From Chlorops oryzae (Eukaryota; Arthropoda; Insecta; Diptera; Chloropidae): 64,000 nt of DNA. The notes under the pieces were generated by a model that did no database searches, was not told the DNA's origin, and saw only the letters and a list, made by a program, of their open reading frames with translations. Where the stretch lies: positions 35,964,039-36,028,038 of the forward strand of contig CM035807.1 of the NCBI GenBank assembly GCA_020466095.1, written 5' to 3'. This document shows, in pieces, positions 9,389-21,415 of the stretch (positions are counted from its first letter, which is position 1; every line of letters starts with the position of its first letter). A program made the translations under genes and the position numbers.

Positions 9389-12300
9389 TCGGACAACTTT
9401 GACAAAAAAAAAAAACGAAAAACTGACACCTTGCTATAAAAATTTACGAAGGCCTCTCAATTATTCCAATTTCTTTGATGAGTTTCAGGAATTTTGTTTT
9501 GCTTTCACATGGACCTGACGTCTGGGATAACAAATCAATTCGTTTTCAAAGAAATTCAGACACTCAAACTTGTTTGCTTATTTTAAATCGAGGATTTAAG
9601 CCAAAAATAAGGATTTTCCAAAGAAGAGCGTTTATTACAGCTGAGTGATTCATATGAAATTTGTTAGGAAAACAAAAATCCCGTTGTTGCTCATTTCCAC
9701 TTATCGAAATTTAAGTGGTCATTAATTTTTTGAACCGGCAAGAAAAAACTGAAATATATTTGAGCCTTAGGTACACACAAATATATGTGTAACGTGTAGC
9801 GTTGAGGCTGAGGCTGTTTGTTTTTGCCAGGTATGGCAGGACATTTCTTGCGCAAAGTTCGTGTGGAAAATTTTGCACGCTCCCATTTCCGTTTCCGCAT
9901 GCAAATTATTCGTCTATGCTGAGCTGTGGCTGCGTGTAATTTTCTCAGTATGTAAATTCATGACATGCCCGCAGCGAACTTTGTTTCCCTTGCTGTGTTA
10001 CCCCCTTGAACAAAAAAAGTTTTGCAAATGAGGGAAACGCGCTTTGGCTCGAATTCCGGAAATGTAAGTCAAGAGTTGTTGGATTCAAAGTGGAGAAATC
10101 TATTGCACTCGATGGGGTTCGGAATGAATTATACCAACATTGAAGAATTTTGAGCGATAGTTGCACGCCACTCTTATTGGCAGAACAAATTTATTTAAGA
10201 AAGGTTAATTCCGTCGATGTCATTACGATAAACGGAGATTAATGGGGGATAAAAGCTAAGATAAATTAGTTAGATAATCGAAGTCGGAAAAAAGGATTGG
10301 TTTCCTCGAAGAAGTGTGTGCTTCTTTGTATGGAGTTGTCTGGAGTGTTTTCAAAACTTTCCGCGGATTTTTTTTTCATCTGTGTGACACCAAAATCATT
10401 CCAGACTGTTGTCATTGGGAAAGCATTCTGTAGGTGTCAGAAAAAACAATGCAATGCAATGCAGCTTCTTTGAATTCGAACAGTCAACCTTTCGTTTGCT
10501 ACATCCCAAATTTTGACAAGTGCCTTGAAGGATTAAATCCACTACGCCGTTTTCTGCTTTTGCTAAACATTTTTTTATTGATCACAATTCTCATCCACAT
10601 GGAGCTCCGACCAAGAGCTAACACTTGTACATATTTTCTACAATAGAATTTTCCTAATCTTCCAGAAAATGAACATAAGAAAATAGAACTATAATTAAAT
10701 ACATGGCTGCTTTGTATGTAAAGGAATATTGAAAATTTAATAATCAATTGTCAGTTGTCAAGTGGCCTTACTTCAAACATCTTTTAAGCCAATTGTATTT
10801 TAATTGTTTCAAATAAGAAATTCTACGTTTCTTCGATTCCGACATTTGTATGGTCAACTAACCACTTCTGGAAATGCAGTTTGATAGAGGCACTTCAATT
10901 GCATGCTCATATTTCTGTTGACATCTCAATCTCATAACCAAATTGAATTAAGTACGTCCTAGGAGAAAGAGGGAGAGAGACAGACAGACAGAGGGAGCAA
11001 AGTAATTTTTCGCAATCCAGAATATCCGAAAATGCACAATTCAATTTGGGAGCTTTTAAATTTGCCAAAATAAATCACAAAAGATCTATCGAAAAAAGTC
11101 AATTACTTTAAAGTGCCTACGTTTGTCTTTAGGGCACTTACTTAAATAAAAGCGAAGACACGAAGAAAATGCTTTTAACCGAACTCTCCAAGCATGCTCG
11201 GCCTTTTGTCTGTTGGGGAATTTTCGGTCTTTCGGGATACTCCTGTGTGTGTTGCTGCACGTCGAAAATATTAAAAATGTATGCATTTAAATATTTATGA
11301 CAGCAAAATGTCACTTAGTGCAGAAAATCTACTCAACACCAGTCGAGAGTGCAAAGGGATTCAAAGGATTGTGACTTCAAAGCGCTAGGAGTTTGTGCTG
11401 TAGTGCTGCAGCACTCATACCGGATATTGCGCAAAATCACATTTTGTGATGCATTTTACTTTTTATTTTTCATTTCTTACTTGAAAATGTTACTAAACAC
11501 AGCAGCACCACGAGAGTTAATACGAAAAAATTAAAAAAAAAAAACCATGCAAAGAATAACGGGCAAAATGGTAACGAAAAATGTGACAGACGTTGTTGGG
11601 CGCCTGTTTAAAATAGATTTACCAACACGACGCTCCATAAGCATGCCATCATCAAGCTCGGCGCGGATACCGCCTCTTCTGTAAGCGCATTTCATGTTTG
11701 CTGGCATGCAAATATCGGAGTCACTGACACGCGCTGTTGATGTCACCGTTCACCATTCACCATTCACCGTTTTGCATATCACATTCGCTGCCGCTCACCA
11801 CTATTGTGGCTGCTTCGTTTCCTGCCGTAAATGTATAAAAACTTTTTCCTTTTCGTATATTTTTTCGCGTCGTCAATTTCAATGACTTTTGTTAAATAAT
11901 CTTTTTTTTTTGTACTTCTCTTTATTCCGTTTTGTTTGTTTGTTGTTGTTGTTGTTTTTTTTCGATTCTCGGTTGCGCCTTAACCGCCTCAACTGCGTCA
12001 AGTGTTGCGCATTTTATTGGTTTTTACTGCAGTTATCGTCCTTATGGCATGTTGTTTGATATTCGAGTGGTTGGGCGTTAAAGTGCATTGCGATATTTCG
12101 TAAGGCATAAGGACATTGCGTATACGTTTATGCAGCTACCTACTGCTGTGAGTTGATTTCGCTTTCCTCCCGTGCCCATTCCTGGCTCACCCTTGCACTC
12201 TCTTGCCGGCGTTTTCACTACTTCTTTTTTTTTGTTCCTTCAAGCAGCAGTCCCCCTTATTTCTAAATTTATGTCGAGTTTATTGCGACTTTATGTGTTT

Positions 12301-12770
12301 TGTGTACTGCGTGTGAATGCATGCTGCGCGCGAAGAAGGCAACGGCGCGTAAAAAAGTCATGAGCCATCTTAATAAATTGCTTGGGGACTTTGGGTATAA
12401 TTTTAATATTCCATATGTACGCCGGGTACGAAAAGTGCATTGGTGTCTCATGCAGACAGACGCAAATGGGATTAATGAAATTTATGCATTTTTCAAGAAT
12501 TTATTGTTGGATTCGAAAAAATGCACCGCAACCAGAGACAAGGATCAGAACGGGTGATAGTGTTGTTGACTTGCTGAATGCATTCGAACTCGTTCAAATT
12601 GAGCAATCGTGTTTAATTTTTGTACACGAGAAGATATGACGTTAAATATTTTTAAAAAATTGTTTTTAAATAAAACCAAAAAAGAATTCCTTTTTTTAAG
12701 AAAATTCCTAATTTTTGGAAAATACTCTATACTCAAACGTCATTCGAAACTTTGAAAATCAGCTTCCTTA
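9389..12770. other. Non-coding DNA, intron-like or intergenic
   Basis: No frame with splice support or protein-family motifs was found. Short frames overlap on both strands and look random. Local simple sequence includes a GAGAGACAGACAGA stretch near 10974-10992, a 9-bp CACCATTCA repeat near 11748-11772 and a GTTGTT run near 11940-11958. Confidence 0.5.
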
Positions 12771-12900
12771 TATGCTTGCCACACGTAGATCAAAATTGAG
12801 CAATTTCAGAACAGAATTGAAATTGCCTCAATTTCAAATGTCAAATTTGTTCTGAAATTTTTTAAAATTGAGCAATTTCGATCTACGTGTGGCAGGCATA
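12771..12900. mobile_element. 130-bp palindromic MITE-like element
   Basis: The ends TATGCYTGCCACACGTAGAT (12771-12790, inverted at 12881-12900) are near-perfect inverted repeats that continue with ATTGAGCAATTT-like sequence inward. The whole unit can fold into a hairpin. No target duplication is certain, because the flanking bases take part in the palindrome. Confidence 0.7.
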
Positions 12901-13454
12901 TTAGTTTGAAGTGCTAAATTTGTTCTGCAATAATTTGCCACTACGAGATTTTTAAACTGAGCTGGAAAGTAAACCCAAAGCCTTTTTCCTTGCGGTATTA
13001 ATTTAACTACCGTTATTATATATCGCATTTATTGATGTGAAGACATATTATTAACCCAACATGTAAATATGTATTTGATCACAAAACGACAGTAAGTTTT
13101 TTGTGTGTTTTTTGGTGACACACGCACACCAACTTGGGTGAGAGGACCTAGCAGGAAATTTGCTTAAAAGTCGCCCTGACAGAAACGGTGATGTCAAGGT
13201 GACTTTGGAGCTGTTATGCATGAAATTTCATCGGAAGCTGTACATGGCATTTCTACATTTCGAAAAAGTCGCTGGTGACGCCTAGCGGGATACTTTTCTG
13301 CTAGGGGATGCGGTAGCGAAATAAGTTTTTGAGAGCAGCACATGCTCCTTTTTCTATTCATGTCAATTTATAGAAATCGTTTGGAAACCTCGTTCTTGCT
13401 TTCTCTGTGAATATTTCGAAAATTTCGAATCCCCTTTTTACAATTATTGTTTGC
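12901..13454. other. Non-coding DNA
   Basis: No gene or repeat boundary is recognised. A GC-richer patch at 13140-13320 contains no long frame. Confidence 0.45.
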
Positions 13455-13525
13455 CTCAAGTCAGGGATCGAACTCGAGATCTTCGTATTGTGAGGCTAGC
13501 ACGCGCCAACTACGCCATTTTAGTC
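13455..13525 (-). repeat. tRNA-like sequence, probable SINE head or tRNA pseudogene
   Basis: On the minus strand, an A-box-like TGGCGTAGTTGGCG (13503-13516 reversed) is followed about 40 nt later by a B-box-like GAGTTCGATCCCTG (13462-13475 reversed). The spacing fits a tRNA-derived pol III promoter. A convincing full cloverleaf with CCA-compatible acceptor pairing was not found, so it is not called as a tRNA gene. Confidence 0.5.
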
Positions 13526-14627
13526 TAGCACTCAACTGACGCTAATACCTTGTATAAATTCCAGTAGCCAATGAGATAAGCACCCTTATACGATGACATT
13601 GTCACCCCAGGTTGCATGCGTGGTAATTTGCCTGCTGAGGTGTTGTCCATGTTCTCTATTTTCATTAGGTGTTTAGGCTTTTAAATTATATTTTTGCGCT
13701 AGCATTAATAAGTTCAACTCCGTGCAAGAAATTAATTGAGGTTGCTAAAAATTTCTTTAAATGAGCACATAGATGGCCACCGACCCCAAATTCTATGTCA
13801 ACGGTGACATTGAACACAAAATAAAAGAACATCCAGACAATTCTAACAGTAACAAAAATATAGGTAATATATAATTTTCTTATAACTTATAGTATCCCTT
13901 AAATTACATGGCTACTTACTTTGAAGATATATTACCTTGACCATCTGGGAAAGAAGAACTGCATTTGCTTAATGTTCCGAATTGCCTTCTCTCGAATTTC
14001 CTCCGAATTTTTATAAGCTATCCGCAATTGGAGGTCACTTCAAATAGGATTTAATTTGAAAAAGTTAATTTCGATTCTTAATATCTTTGGTAAAACTTCT
14101 GCACAGCATAGTATACATATGTACGTACACATAGAATGAATGCTTGGGAAAATGTTAGAAAGCAAAACTTTCTTTCTACCGAGGTATGTATTCTGCTCAT
14201 TGGTTGCCAGCAGCGTAGTTCTAAGAAAACTGCACACTTCTCCCATATTCAATGCGATTGGGTTGCTATGATATCCTGCATTTTGAATTCATTACAAGAA
14301 AAAGGACAAAATCAGTCGAGGGTAAATTTTACAAGAACTTGAAATTGCAAACTCTCAAGGATACTTATTGGAATGCAAAGTCAAATTTAAGTAGTTTTCT
14401 GAATAGTCAAGCAAAGGTAATAGCAGTAAAATGCCAAAAGACATTTGCCAATGCGGTCTTTGGTTAGAGATGGAGGTTAAAGTAAGGTCACATATTGAGA
14501 GAAAAACTTAAATGAGAATTTTCAGATGTCAATCGTATTTGAAGCAGTTTAATTCAAATTGAAATTTTATATAAATTAATAATTCTTGGTTACTTGACAA
14601 ATAACACTAGCTTACAGCCATTTTGTT
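13526..14627. other. Non-coding DNA
   Basis: Nothing recognised; the short frames here are not supported by motifs or splice signals. Confidence 0.45.
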
Positions 14628-15319
14628 CAGGAGATCTCAATGCACTTTTCCCATAGACTTTGGCCTTCTAAATACGAAAAAATTATTGAAAAAAATTTTC
14701 ATGGAAGCGTTTTTTTAATTTTAATTTTTTTTAAAAACAAAGGATTTTTTCGGAGATATTGTAGATTTTTTGAGCAGAACTCGGCCATGCATCGAATGAT
14801 TCAAATAAAGTACCAGTCAAACTAAAGAAAACTAACGCCTCTAAGACTCTTTCCTACATTGCTTATATTGGCTTTATCCCCTCACTTATAAAGTTATAAC
14901 TTCGCCATTTATCCATGGATTTTAAAAATTAATAAACTGTTTTGTTAAGTAAGGACCCACCTTTAAATCAAAAATGTAAAAAAAAATTGTCTTTTTGGAA
15001 TCTATTTTTTAGATGCCGATAAATGAAAAAGAAAGATGTATTTTTGCTTTAAAAATATCGTCGTAGTTTTCTTACCAATCTTAAAACTATGTAGGAAAGA
15101 GTCTTAGAGGCGTTAGTTTTCTTTAATTTGAGTGGTACTTCATTTGAATTGGTCGATGCATGGCCGAGTTCTGCTCAAAAAATCTATAATATCTCCGAAA
15201 AAAACATTTATTTTTTAAAAAAATTATATAAAATAAACGCTTCCATGAAAAATTTTTTTTATAATATTTTCGTGTTTAGAAGGCCAAAGTCTACGGGAAA
15301 AGTGCATTGAGATATCCTG
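14628..15319. mobile_element. Long-inverted-repeat element, 692 bp
   Basis: Arms of about 235 bp (14628-14862 and 15085-15319) are inverted copies. They begin CAGGAKATCTCAATGCAC at each end and finish at TAAGACTCTTTCCTACAT next to a ~222-bp centre. The arms differ at scattered positions. The CAGG ends resemble hAT termini, but the flanks (CATTTTGTT and ACCACGCG) show no matching duplication. No coding capacity is seen. Confidence 0.8.
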
Positions 15320-15609
15320 ACCACGCGAAAAATTATTAATTGTAAACTAGTATAATCGGGAATGTCACAGAAATCAACAGCAAATTCGTCTAGAATTTAA
15401 ATTGGTCTAAAGATCATGACGGTATGTTGAGTTGAGGTTAGCGGGAGTTGTTGGTCCCTCAGGCAATCAGACCTTTTGGTACATTTTGCCACACCCGGGG
15501 TAAAAAAAAAGAGAAAGAAAGGAAAGAGAAAAAGACAGAGGAAAGGAAAAGAAAAGAGCCTAAAAACTAAAACGCCTTTTCAAACTTCTTCGTTTCTAAA
15601 AGAAACCAG
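15320..15609. other. Non-coding spacer with purine-rich run
   Basis: A GA/AAG-rich low-complexity run at about 15500-15560 gives a spurious lysine-rich frame on the plus strand. Confidence 0.5.
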
Positions 15610-15884
15610 AAGAATTTCTGGCGACAGAGTATGGACAGCGTCCATAAATAGCACGTCGCGACCCAGCTGTCGCATCTTCGCCCAAGAGAAGGCACGACAG
15701 ACGCATAAGAAATGCTCAGCGCTGTTCTCGTCCTCAAGGCAGGACGTACATTTCGGGTCCGCGATGACACCAATGTTGGCCCGTCATAAGACCCACCAAG
15801 ATCAGCTCTCCTTGGCTGGAGAAGAAAATCTCCTAGTTCTTGTTCGACTTTTTGACGGAGCACTTGCTCGTCTTGCAGGAGTCA
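15610..15884 (-). pseudogene. C-terminal relic of a LINE (non-LTR) ORF2 protein
   Basis: On the minus strand one frame reads IGVIADPKCTSCLEDENS then AEHFLCVCRAF (about 15774-15680). This is the CxxC...HxxxxC cysteine-histidine motif found near the C-terminus of ORF2 in LINEs of the R1/LOA/I/jockey groups. Upstream, another frame gives a CKTSKCSVKK-like stretch and, after a stop, LVGLMTG, which matches the block that usually precedes the Cys-His motif. A small deletion or frameshift separates the pieces. No reverse transcriptase remains. It abuts the first 31 bp of a type A repeat at 15885-15915. Confidence 0.7.
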
Positions 15885-15915
15885 GAGGCTCGCCTGACTA
15901 TAACACCCTTACTTG
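15885..15915 (-). repeat. 31-bp 5'-end fragment of a type A repeat
   Basis: Reversed, this reads CAAGTAAGGGTGTTATAGTC followed by AGGCGAGCCTC. It matches the start of the type A copies at 26311 and 60841 and the far end of the copy at 39188. The rest of the repeat is absent. Confidence 0.8.
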
Positions 15916-17430
15916 TTAATAATAATGATTAGGAATGCTGCGTAAACGATTTTTAAGGTGCATGAACTTTTCAAAATGGCCAATTTTTGACGATATGGAT
16001 TTTTGTAACATGCCCGAAAATTGGATGAATGTTTTCGAAAAAAATTTAAATTATATTTTTTGATTTTTGAAATTATACTTGGTTGTTTTTATTTGCATTC
16101 TTATTGCAGCCCGCAAAATTTCAATTCCAATTTATTCATTTGAATTTGAAATTTTCTGAAAACTTCTCCACAATCGTCGAGGAAGAAAGGATGTTCAAAG
16201 TTAAAGCCAAAACGAAAGGATTAATATTTCAAATTTTGCTGTGGTTATTAAAAACTTTTTGGAATTGAAACTACATTCGTTGATCGATTTATATAAAATA
16301 AATATTTTCGAATGTATTATTGAGTTTCCTCATTGAGTCTTGAGCGCAGCCTCCTGCTGTCTAAGCAACAAGAAGTTTGGTGTTTTCCACAATATCGATG
16401 GCTTCTAAAGGATACTTCAAACTATTGCGTTCATGCTTGTCTAAAAAGATTTCGATAATTGGTTAAATTAACAACAAATAAAATCAATTTAACAGCGTCA
16501 TTAGATTCTGGCCCACAAATTATTGAATGATACCTACTATTATTTCTATTATTTCATAAAGACAAGCTCGCTATAGCGTGCCTCATTTTTTCTCTCTAAT
16601 GCTTTGAACTACATCACTTGAAATATTTCATTAAGTTGGCTCTTAAAAAGAAGGAGAGAACATTGAATGGAACCGAAAAAGGATTTTTCATATACATACA
16701 TATGTATGTTTGAAAGCATTCAGTATGGAGTCAAAATGCTGTACAATCATTCAGAAATACTGAGAGCCATACAGACGATGGACATACCTTACAGCCGAAA
16801 AAAATAAAAAAAAGAGAAATTTACAGGAAATTTTAATTTGGTTCAGTGACTAACAATAGAAGCATTGTATAAAAAAATGCAAAGCTCCAAACAAAAGCCA
16901 ACTACTTGGAATCAAGTCCAAGCAAATCCATGGCGGGCCGAGCAAACTAGAGACAAAAAGTAAATGAGCAAAGAGGATGAAATAAAAGAACTGTTTTCAT
17001 TAAATAAATAAAGCAAAATATAGGAGGAAAGACAAAGAGACCTCTTCAAACCGAGGACCGCATTAATAGCGAAATTCACCATCGAAAGCAGCCATAGAAA
17101 TCTAACCTGTCAGAAATGAACTTGGACGAAAGACAGCAACGACAAAATTTGCGTTGTCGCTCTTGATTACTTTGGGGGATGTATTCTTCTTCCGTTCCGC
17201 GCTTCCAGTTTCGGAATTTCGTTCAATCAACACAAAGCATAATTCAACGTAAGCCAAAACAATAGATCTTTCGCCCTGCTTCTTTCCAATTTCCGTTAAT
17301 GGTCAGCTTTGACTTGCCCTGCCCGAATTTCGCGGCTTTGAACTAAAAATTCTATAGTCCGTTAAGCTTTGAGGTAGACAATGCGTTCGAGCATTTACAG
17401 GATTATAATTTCAATGGAAAGCGACGCCAC
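15916..17430. other. Non-coding DNA
   Basis: No recognisable gene. A small ACATACATATGTATGT palindrome lies near 16693-16708. Confidence 0.45.
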
Positions 17431-17449
17431 AAAAAAAAAAAAAAAAAAA
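17431..17449 (+). repeat. A19 homopolymer
   Basis: An uninterrupted run of about 19 adenines. No retroelement was recognised immediately upstream. Confidence 0.85.
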
Positions 17450-19150
17450 TAGAAAGGAAGCTCTTAAAAGGGCTTTGACATTTGATGCTTTTTATCGTAG
17501 TTTCGAAAAAATTGCGCGTAATGGAAATTATTGCAGAGCTGCTTCCGAAAAAAGGAAAGCACTGTTTAAATACCTATATATAAAATATATATAAAATTCA
17601 AGAACATTTTAAATTCGATTCTCCCATCTTTCTGTTTTCTTTTTTCGAAAGTTATTATACTTCTTAAGTATTACCCAAGCCATTCGAAGGTGAATCCTCA
17701 TGCAAGGGCAGATGTATGGGATTACATTTTCTGGATCGCTTTATAAGCTCCAACGAAAAGTTACTCCACTACTTCTACGAGTGAGGCCAGCATGAGTGCC
17801 GGAAAGTCAACTAATTCAATGATGCCTACACATTTTGATGGTGGCTAAGCAACAATTTGCCAACTTAAAAGTAATTACCCGATTCGGTGGCCGCAAAACG
17901 AAAGTCACTGGCACCGAAGGATAACGAACTATGGCGGCGATGACAGTTTGCAAAGAAGAGAATCTCTCTGACCGCGGACTAAGGATAGAAGATGTGGTGG
18001 AGGTGGCCGTGGTTTCTGGCTAAAGTTGCATTCGCTGATTGCTTCGCCGATTCGCCTGCGCTGCAGCACGTTACGACATGCTCACTAATTGGCATGGTTG
18101 ACTTTGAGTTTTGTGTCGGCAATCCGCATTTCCGTTTCACTGCGATCCGTTCCGTAATGTCGCAGACATATTGCCTGATATCGCTGTCAATTTAACTGCA
18201 CATCGAAGTGCAACATAATGGATTGTGTCACTAGACCGAGAAAAGGATGTCCGTCTGTCTCTGTGTTGGTCGCATGCTTCTTTTTTTGCATGATTCTTTC
18301 TTGGCCGAAGCGGCGACACACTCACATCATTCGTTTCAACAATTGGCGGTGCAATTCTGATACTGATTACGATGACAACCCCCACAAAAGTCGCTGGATA
18401 CTTGGATTCTTTTCACTATCGTGCATTTTTGGGGTGCTCGTGCTTAAATGCTTTTAACTACTGTACACAAAAATACATTCGTTATTGTGTGGGTGGTCTA
18501 AAGTGGCTCGTTATTCCTGTGCAAAAGCCACAAATTCAATTAGATCCTGCTCTGAGGTTGTGTGGGAAAGTCGGAGTCTTCGGCGAACAGATTGACAAAT
18601 TCAAAGGCGGACCGGTGCATGGTTGAATGGGAAGGAAATCGACAATTTCCCAATTAAAAGTTGCTGCAATCGACGAAAGCTTTATTAATGTTTGAGCACA
18701 CCAATACTCATTACAATTATGGGAATAAAGAAAATCTTATTTGAAAATGAAAGAAATCAAAAAAGATTGGTATTTCCTATGTATGTATATGTTTGCCGTT
18801 TGCATAGGGCTTATGATTTGAGGTATTTTATTAATGCAGCGATTGCAGGAGGAACTAGGCAATAAATCTTATATTGATGGTTCTTAAAATTATACCTATA
18901 AAGTTATTGTACCACCCTAGAGAGGAAATCCTATCGGATTATCTCAACATTTTTAAATTATAACAACCATTAAATGGAAATATCGCTTACTGTGACAACG
19001 CACCCGAAAGTTTTTCAAATTATATTCGCATATTTCATTCACATCCTTAATTGAAACGTTAAAATGTCTTTCGTCTGCCTCGAACGAACTTAACAAAATC
19101 TTAAAAACAAAGTTTTCCCTCTTGGGCCGATTGTTTGATCACTTTTTCTG
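17450..19150. other. Non-coding DNA, moderately GC-richer at 17880-18620
   Basis: Several short frames overlap on both strands at 17990-18620 but none has splice-site or domain support. No call is made. Confidence 0.4.
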
Positions 19151-19170
19151 ATTAATAGCACGTTTCCATT

Positions 19171-19290
19171 AGGTTTTTAATTCGTGTTTAAGGAGGCTTT
19201 CGTGTTTAACAGCCCTAAGGACCATGTTTTCTTCTTGTTTTATCATACAAACGCTAAACACGAAAACGAAGTGTTTATCTCATAAAAACC
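19171..19290. repeat. Stem-loop, about 120 bp
   Basis: AGGTTTTTA...CTTTCGTGTTTAAC at 19171-19211 is mirrored by GCTAAACACGAAAACG...TAAAAACCT at 19252-19290. A GCACGTTTCCATTAGG-like motif just outside (19158-19173) is mirrored 2.7 kb away at about 21824-21846. A larger degraded inverted-repeat element is therefore possible. Confidence 0.5.
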
Positions 19291-19890
19291 TCGAAAACAC
19301 TTCAATCGATAAGAAATCGAATCGAAATTTCGAGCATATCTAGCTGCCAAAGGCAAATTTAAACAAAAATCAATAATAAGGGCAACCAATATTATGTAAA
19401 TTTAACCCTAAAAGTATGCACGTCAATATTAAAGAAAAAGGAAATAAGGATTTGCCTGCGGAACTTGGTTCCATCTTTCCAATGATTCGTCAAATTCCAT
19501 AATACCCTTCTGAGGGTGTGTATGAAAAGGCGTGTTTTGAAGTAATCAACGGAATTCGAGCATCAGAAATATTTCAAAATATTGACATGTATATTTTCAG
19601 GGCTCAATGAAAATATTTGTAGTTGTCCTGGCGATAATGGAAGGTAAATAAGTAAGACCTTTTTTAATTTAATTTTATTGCTCGATAATTAAACAAAAGG
19701 GCTTAGAACTACTTACACTTAATTTAACCGTTTTGGACCATTTCAGTCTTTTCCACTATAACATTTTTCAAATTGTTTCTTTCTTAAAGGTATTAATTCA
19801 TGAGAAATAATTTTTTATGGGAAAAATTTAAACCCTTTGAGTGCTTACAACTACTTAAGAACTATAAAGATAAAACAAGAGAGAAAAAAA
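19291..19890. other. Non-coding DNA
   Basis: Nothing recognised. It ends in an A-rich stretch that precedes the type B repeat. Confidence 0.45.
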
Positions 19891-20523
19891 CAAGTAAGGA
19901 AGCTAAATTCGGTCAAGCCCGACTTTGAAATACCCAGCGTCCCGACATTATGAGCGCACTATGTTTTGCTTCTCTATTTGTGGGCGTGGCAGTGGGCGGG
20001 CCACATTAATTATTTCCCTACACCTTTCATTCGCCTTGGTCAACCTATGTTGCGAATTTGAAGCTTCTACGCCTTTTACTTCACAAGTTACGATAAACCC
20101 TTATTTGTGGGCTTATTTGTGGGCCTGGATTGAGGAGGACGGCGTCCATTTTATTCCAGGAGATGTCCCTTTTCGTAGTTTACAAGTACACCAAATAACA
20201 ATGAAATGTGTTGAGTCATTCGCAAGTTAAAAGCATTTTACTGAAAACACAATAAATTCAGTGGGCGGATGTCTCCCATTTTTACTTAGGATCATACTCG
20301 GATCCCGATGTACCTGTGTGCCAAATTTCGACTTGATTGGTCCAGCCGTTTCGGAGGAGATCCGACCACGGACGGACGGACAGACAGACGGACATGTCTA
20401 AATCGATTCAGTTTTTGATCCTGATCATTTCTATATATATTTGTCTATATCTTCGGAGCTTAATTCTCCCTGTTACAAGATTCGCACAAAACTAATATAC
20501 CCCGCTTACGCTGGGTATAAAAA
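19891..20523 (+). repeat. GGGTATAAAAA-superfamily repeat, type B, copy 1
   Basis: Begins CAAGTAAGGAAGC right after an A-run. It contains TCAAGCCCGAC, a GTGGGCGTGGC motif, GTGCCAAATTTCGACTTGAT, a GGACGGACGGACAGACAGAC tract and CTGATCATTTCTATATATAT. It ends ACGCTGGGTATAAAAA. CCCAGCGT near the start and ACGCTGGG at the end are inverted. The same architecture is seen at 45673, 55247 and (reversed) 59860. The long plus-strand frame at 19925-20230 shows no protein-like features. Confidence 0.85.
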
Positions 20524-20539
20524 CTAACTACGGACTTAC

Positions 20540-21415
20540 TTACTATCTTTTTACAAGATATGGATTGCTCAAAACACGTATGTGGTTGTACGGTGAACTC
20601 TTACATTTTTGAAAAAATTTTCTACAGATTTGCTCAATACTATTTTCGACTTGTGCTATTTTTGATGTTTCATGTAGGGAACGTGTTGAGAAGTACCATA
20701 GCAAGTTGAAAATTATTTTAAAGATTTTGTTTTGGCTCACTTGGAGCCGTTTCTTTTGGTAGTTAGCTGAATCTTGCCATACCCGAGCAGCATAGTATAG
20801 AATGGGACGGAAGAAAGAGTTGAACAATAGAATTTTGTTTTGTATTTTTAACTTTGATCTTCTGTTTATTAGGGGGTTTAGCATTCTGATGTTCATAATA
20901 ACTTTGTTTAGAATACCGGAAATATTCTCCTTAAAGGTTAATTTTTGGTCTTATGGTCACCTGGCTTATCCATTTAAATTATTGGTTTTGGACAGTTATA
21001 TTGGAGTTTGGCAAGAATTTTCAGCTTCTTCTTTTCGTAAGGAATATTGCCTGGCTTTTCGTCGGGTTTATTAGGATTTTCCAGCGGTAGAAATATTGGT
21101 TAATTAAGTTGGAAGCTTGTTGCAATTTAAGTGTTATTACGTTTGGGATTTTTCCGGTTGCTAGTATAGCAGTATCATCAGCAAAACTTGATGTTTCACA
21201 GTCAGCTAACGGTGGAAAATCAGAAGTAAATATGTTATAAGCAGCTGGAGATAGGCAGGATCCTTGCGGACAGCCGGCTGGTATAATATATTGACTGGGT
21301 GGCTGGTTGCCAACATATACTTTGAATGTACGATCAGCCAAAAATCTCTGGATTATTTTAGTGAGCCTGTTCGGAAAAACCCATTGCTTACATTTTTTGG
21401 ATAAGGACATCGTGC
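20540..21415 (-). pseudogene. Jockey-type LINE reverse transcriptase, decayed fragment
   Basis: On the minus strand, 21410-21024 encodes a reverse-transcriptase core. It has IPAGCPQGSCLSP, then SFADDTAI, the catalytic FADD box, then a KILINPTKSQ block, which in jockey-like enzymes follows about 50 residues later. A second frame (20896-20543) continues with LINRRSKLKIQNKILLFNSF and FRPILYYAARVWQ, the conserved C-terminal block. Between them (20897-21020) stops and frame changes accumulate. The 5' part of ORF2, with endonuclease and fingers, is missing, and the 3' end abuts the type B repeat at 20523. It is a different and older family than the LINE at 37548-39080: the QG box reads GCPQGSCLSP rather than GVPQGSVVGP. 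Confidence 0.87.

Noticed and set aside
12300..12639. Overlapping plus-strand frames of 85 codons
   Set aside because: No splice signals, domain motifs or start context; likely chance.
13455..13525. Functional tRNA gene
   Set aside because: A and B boxes are present but no good acceptor stem or anticodon arm could be drawn; the same applies to 30910, 31222, 52862 and 53037.
15476..15919. 147-codon plus-strand frame
   Set aside because: N-terminal lysines come from a purine run and the rest is antisense to the LINE relic.
19925..20230. Plus-strand frame of 101 codons
   Set aside because: Lies inside the type B repeat; not preserved in the other type B copies, which have stops and indels.
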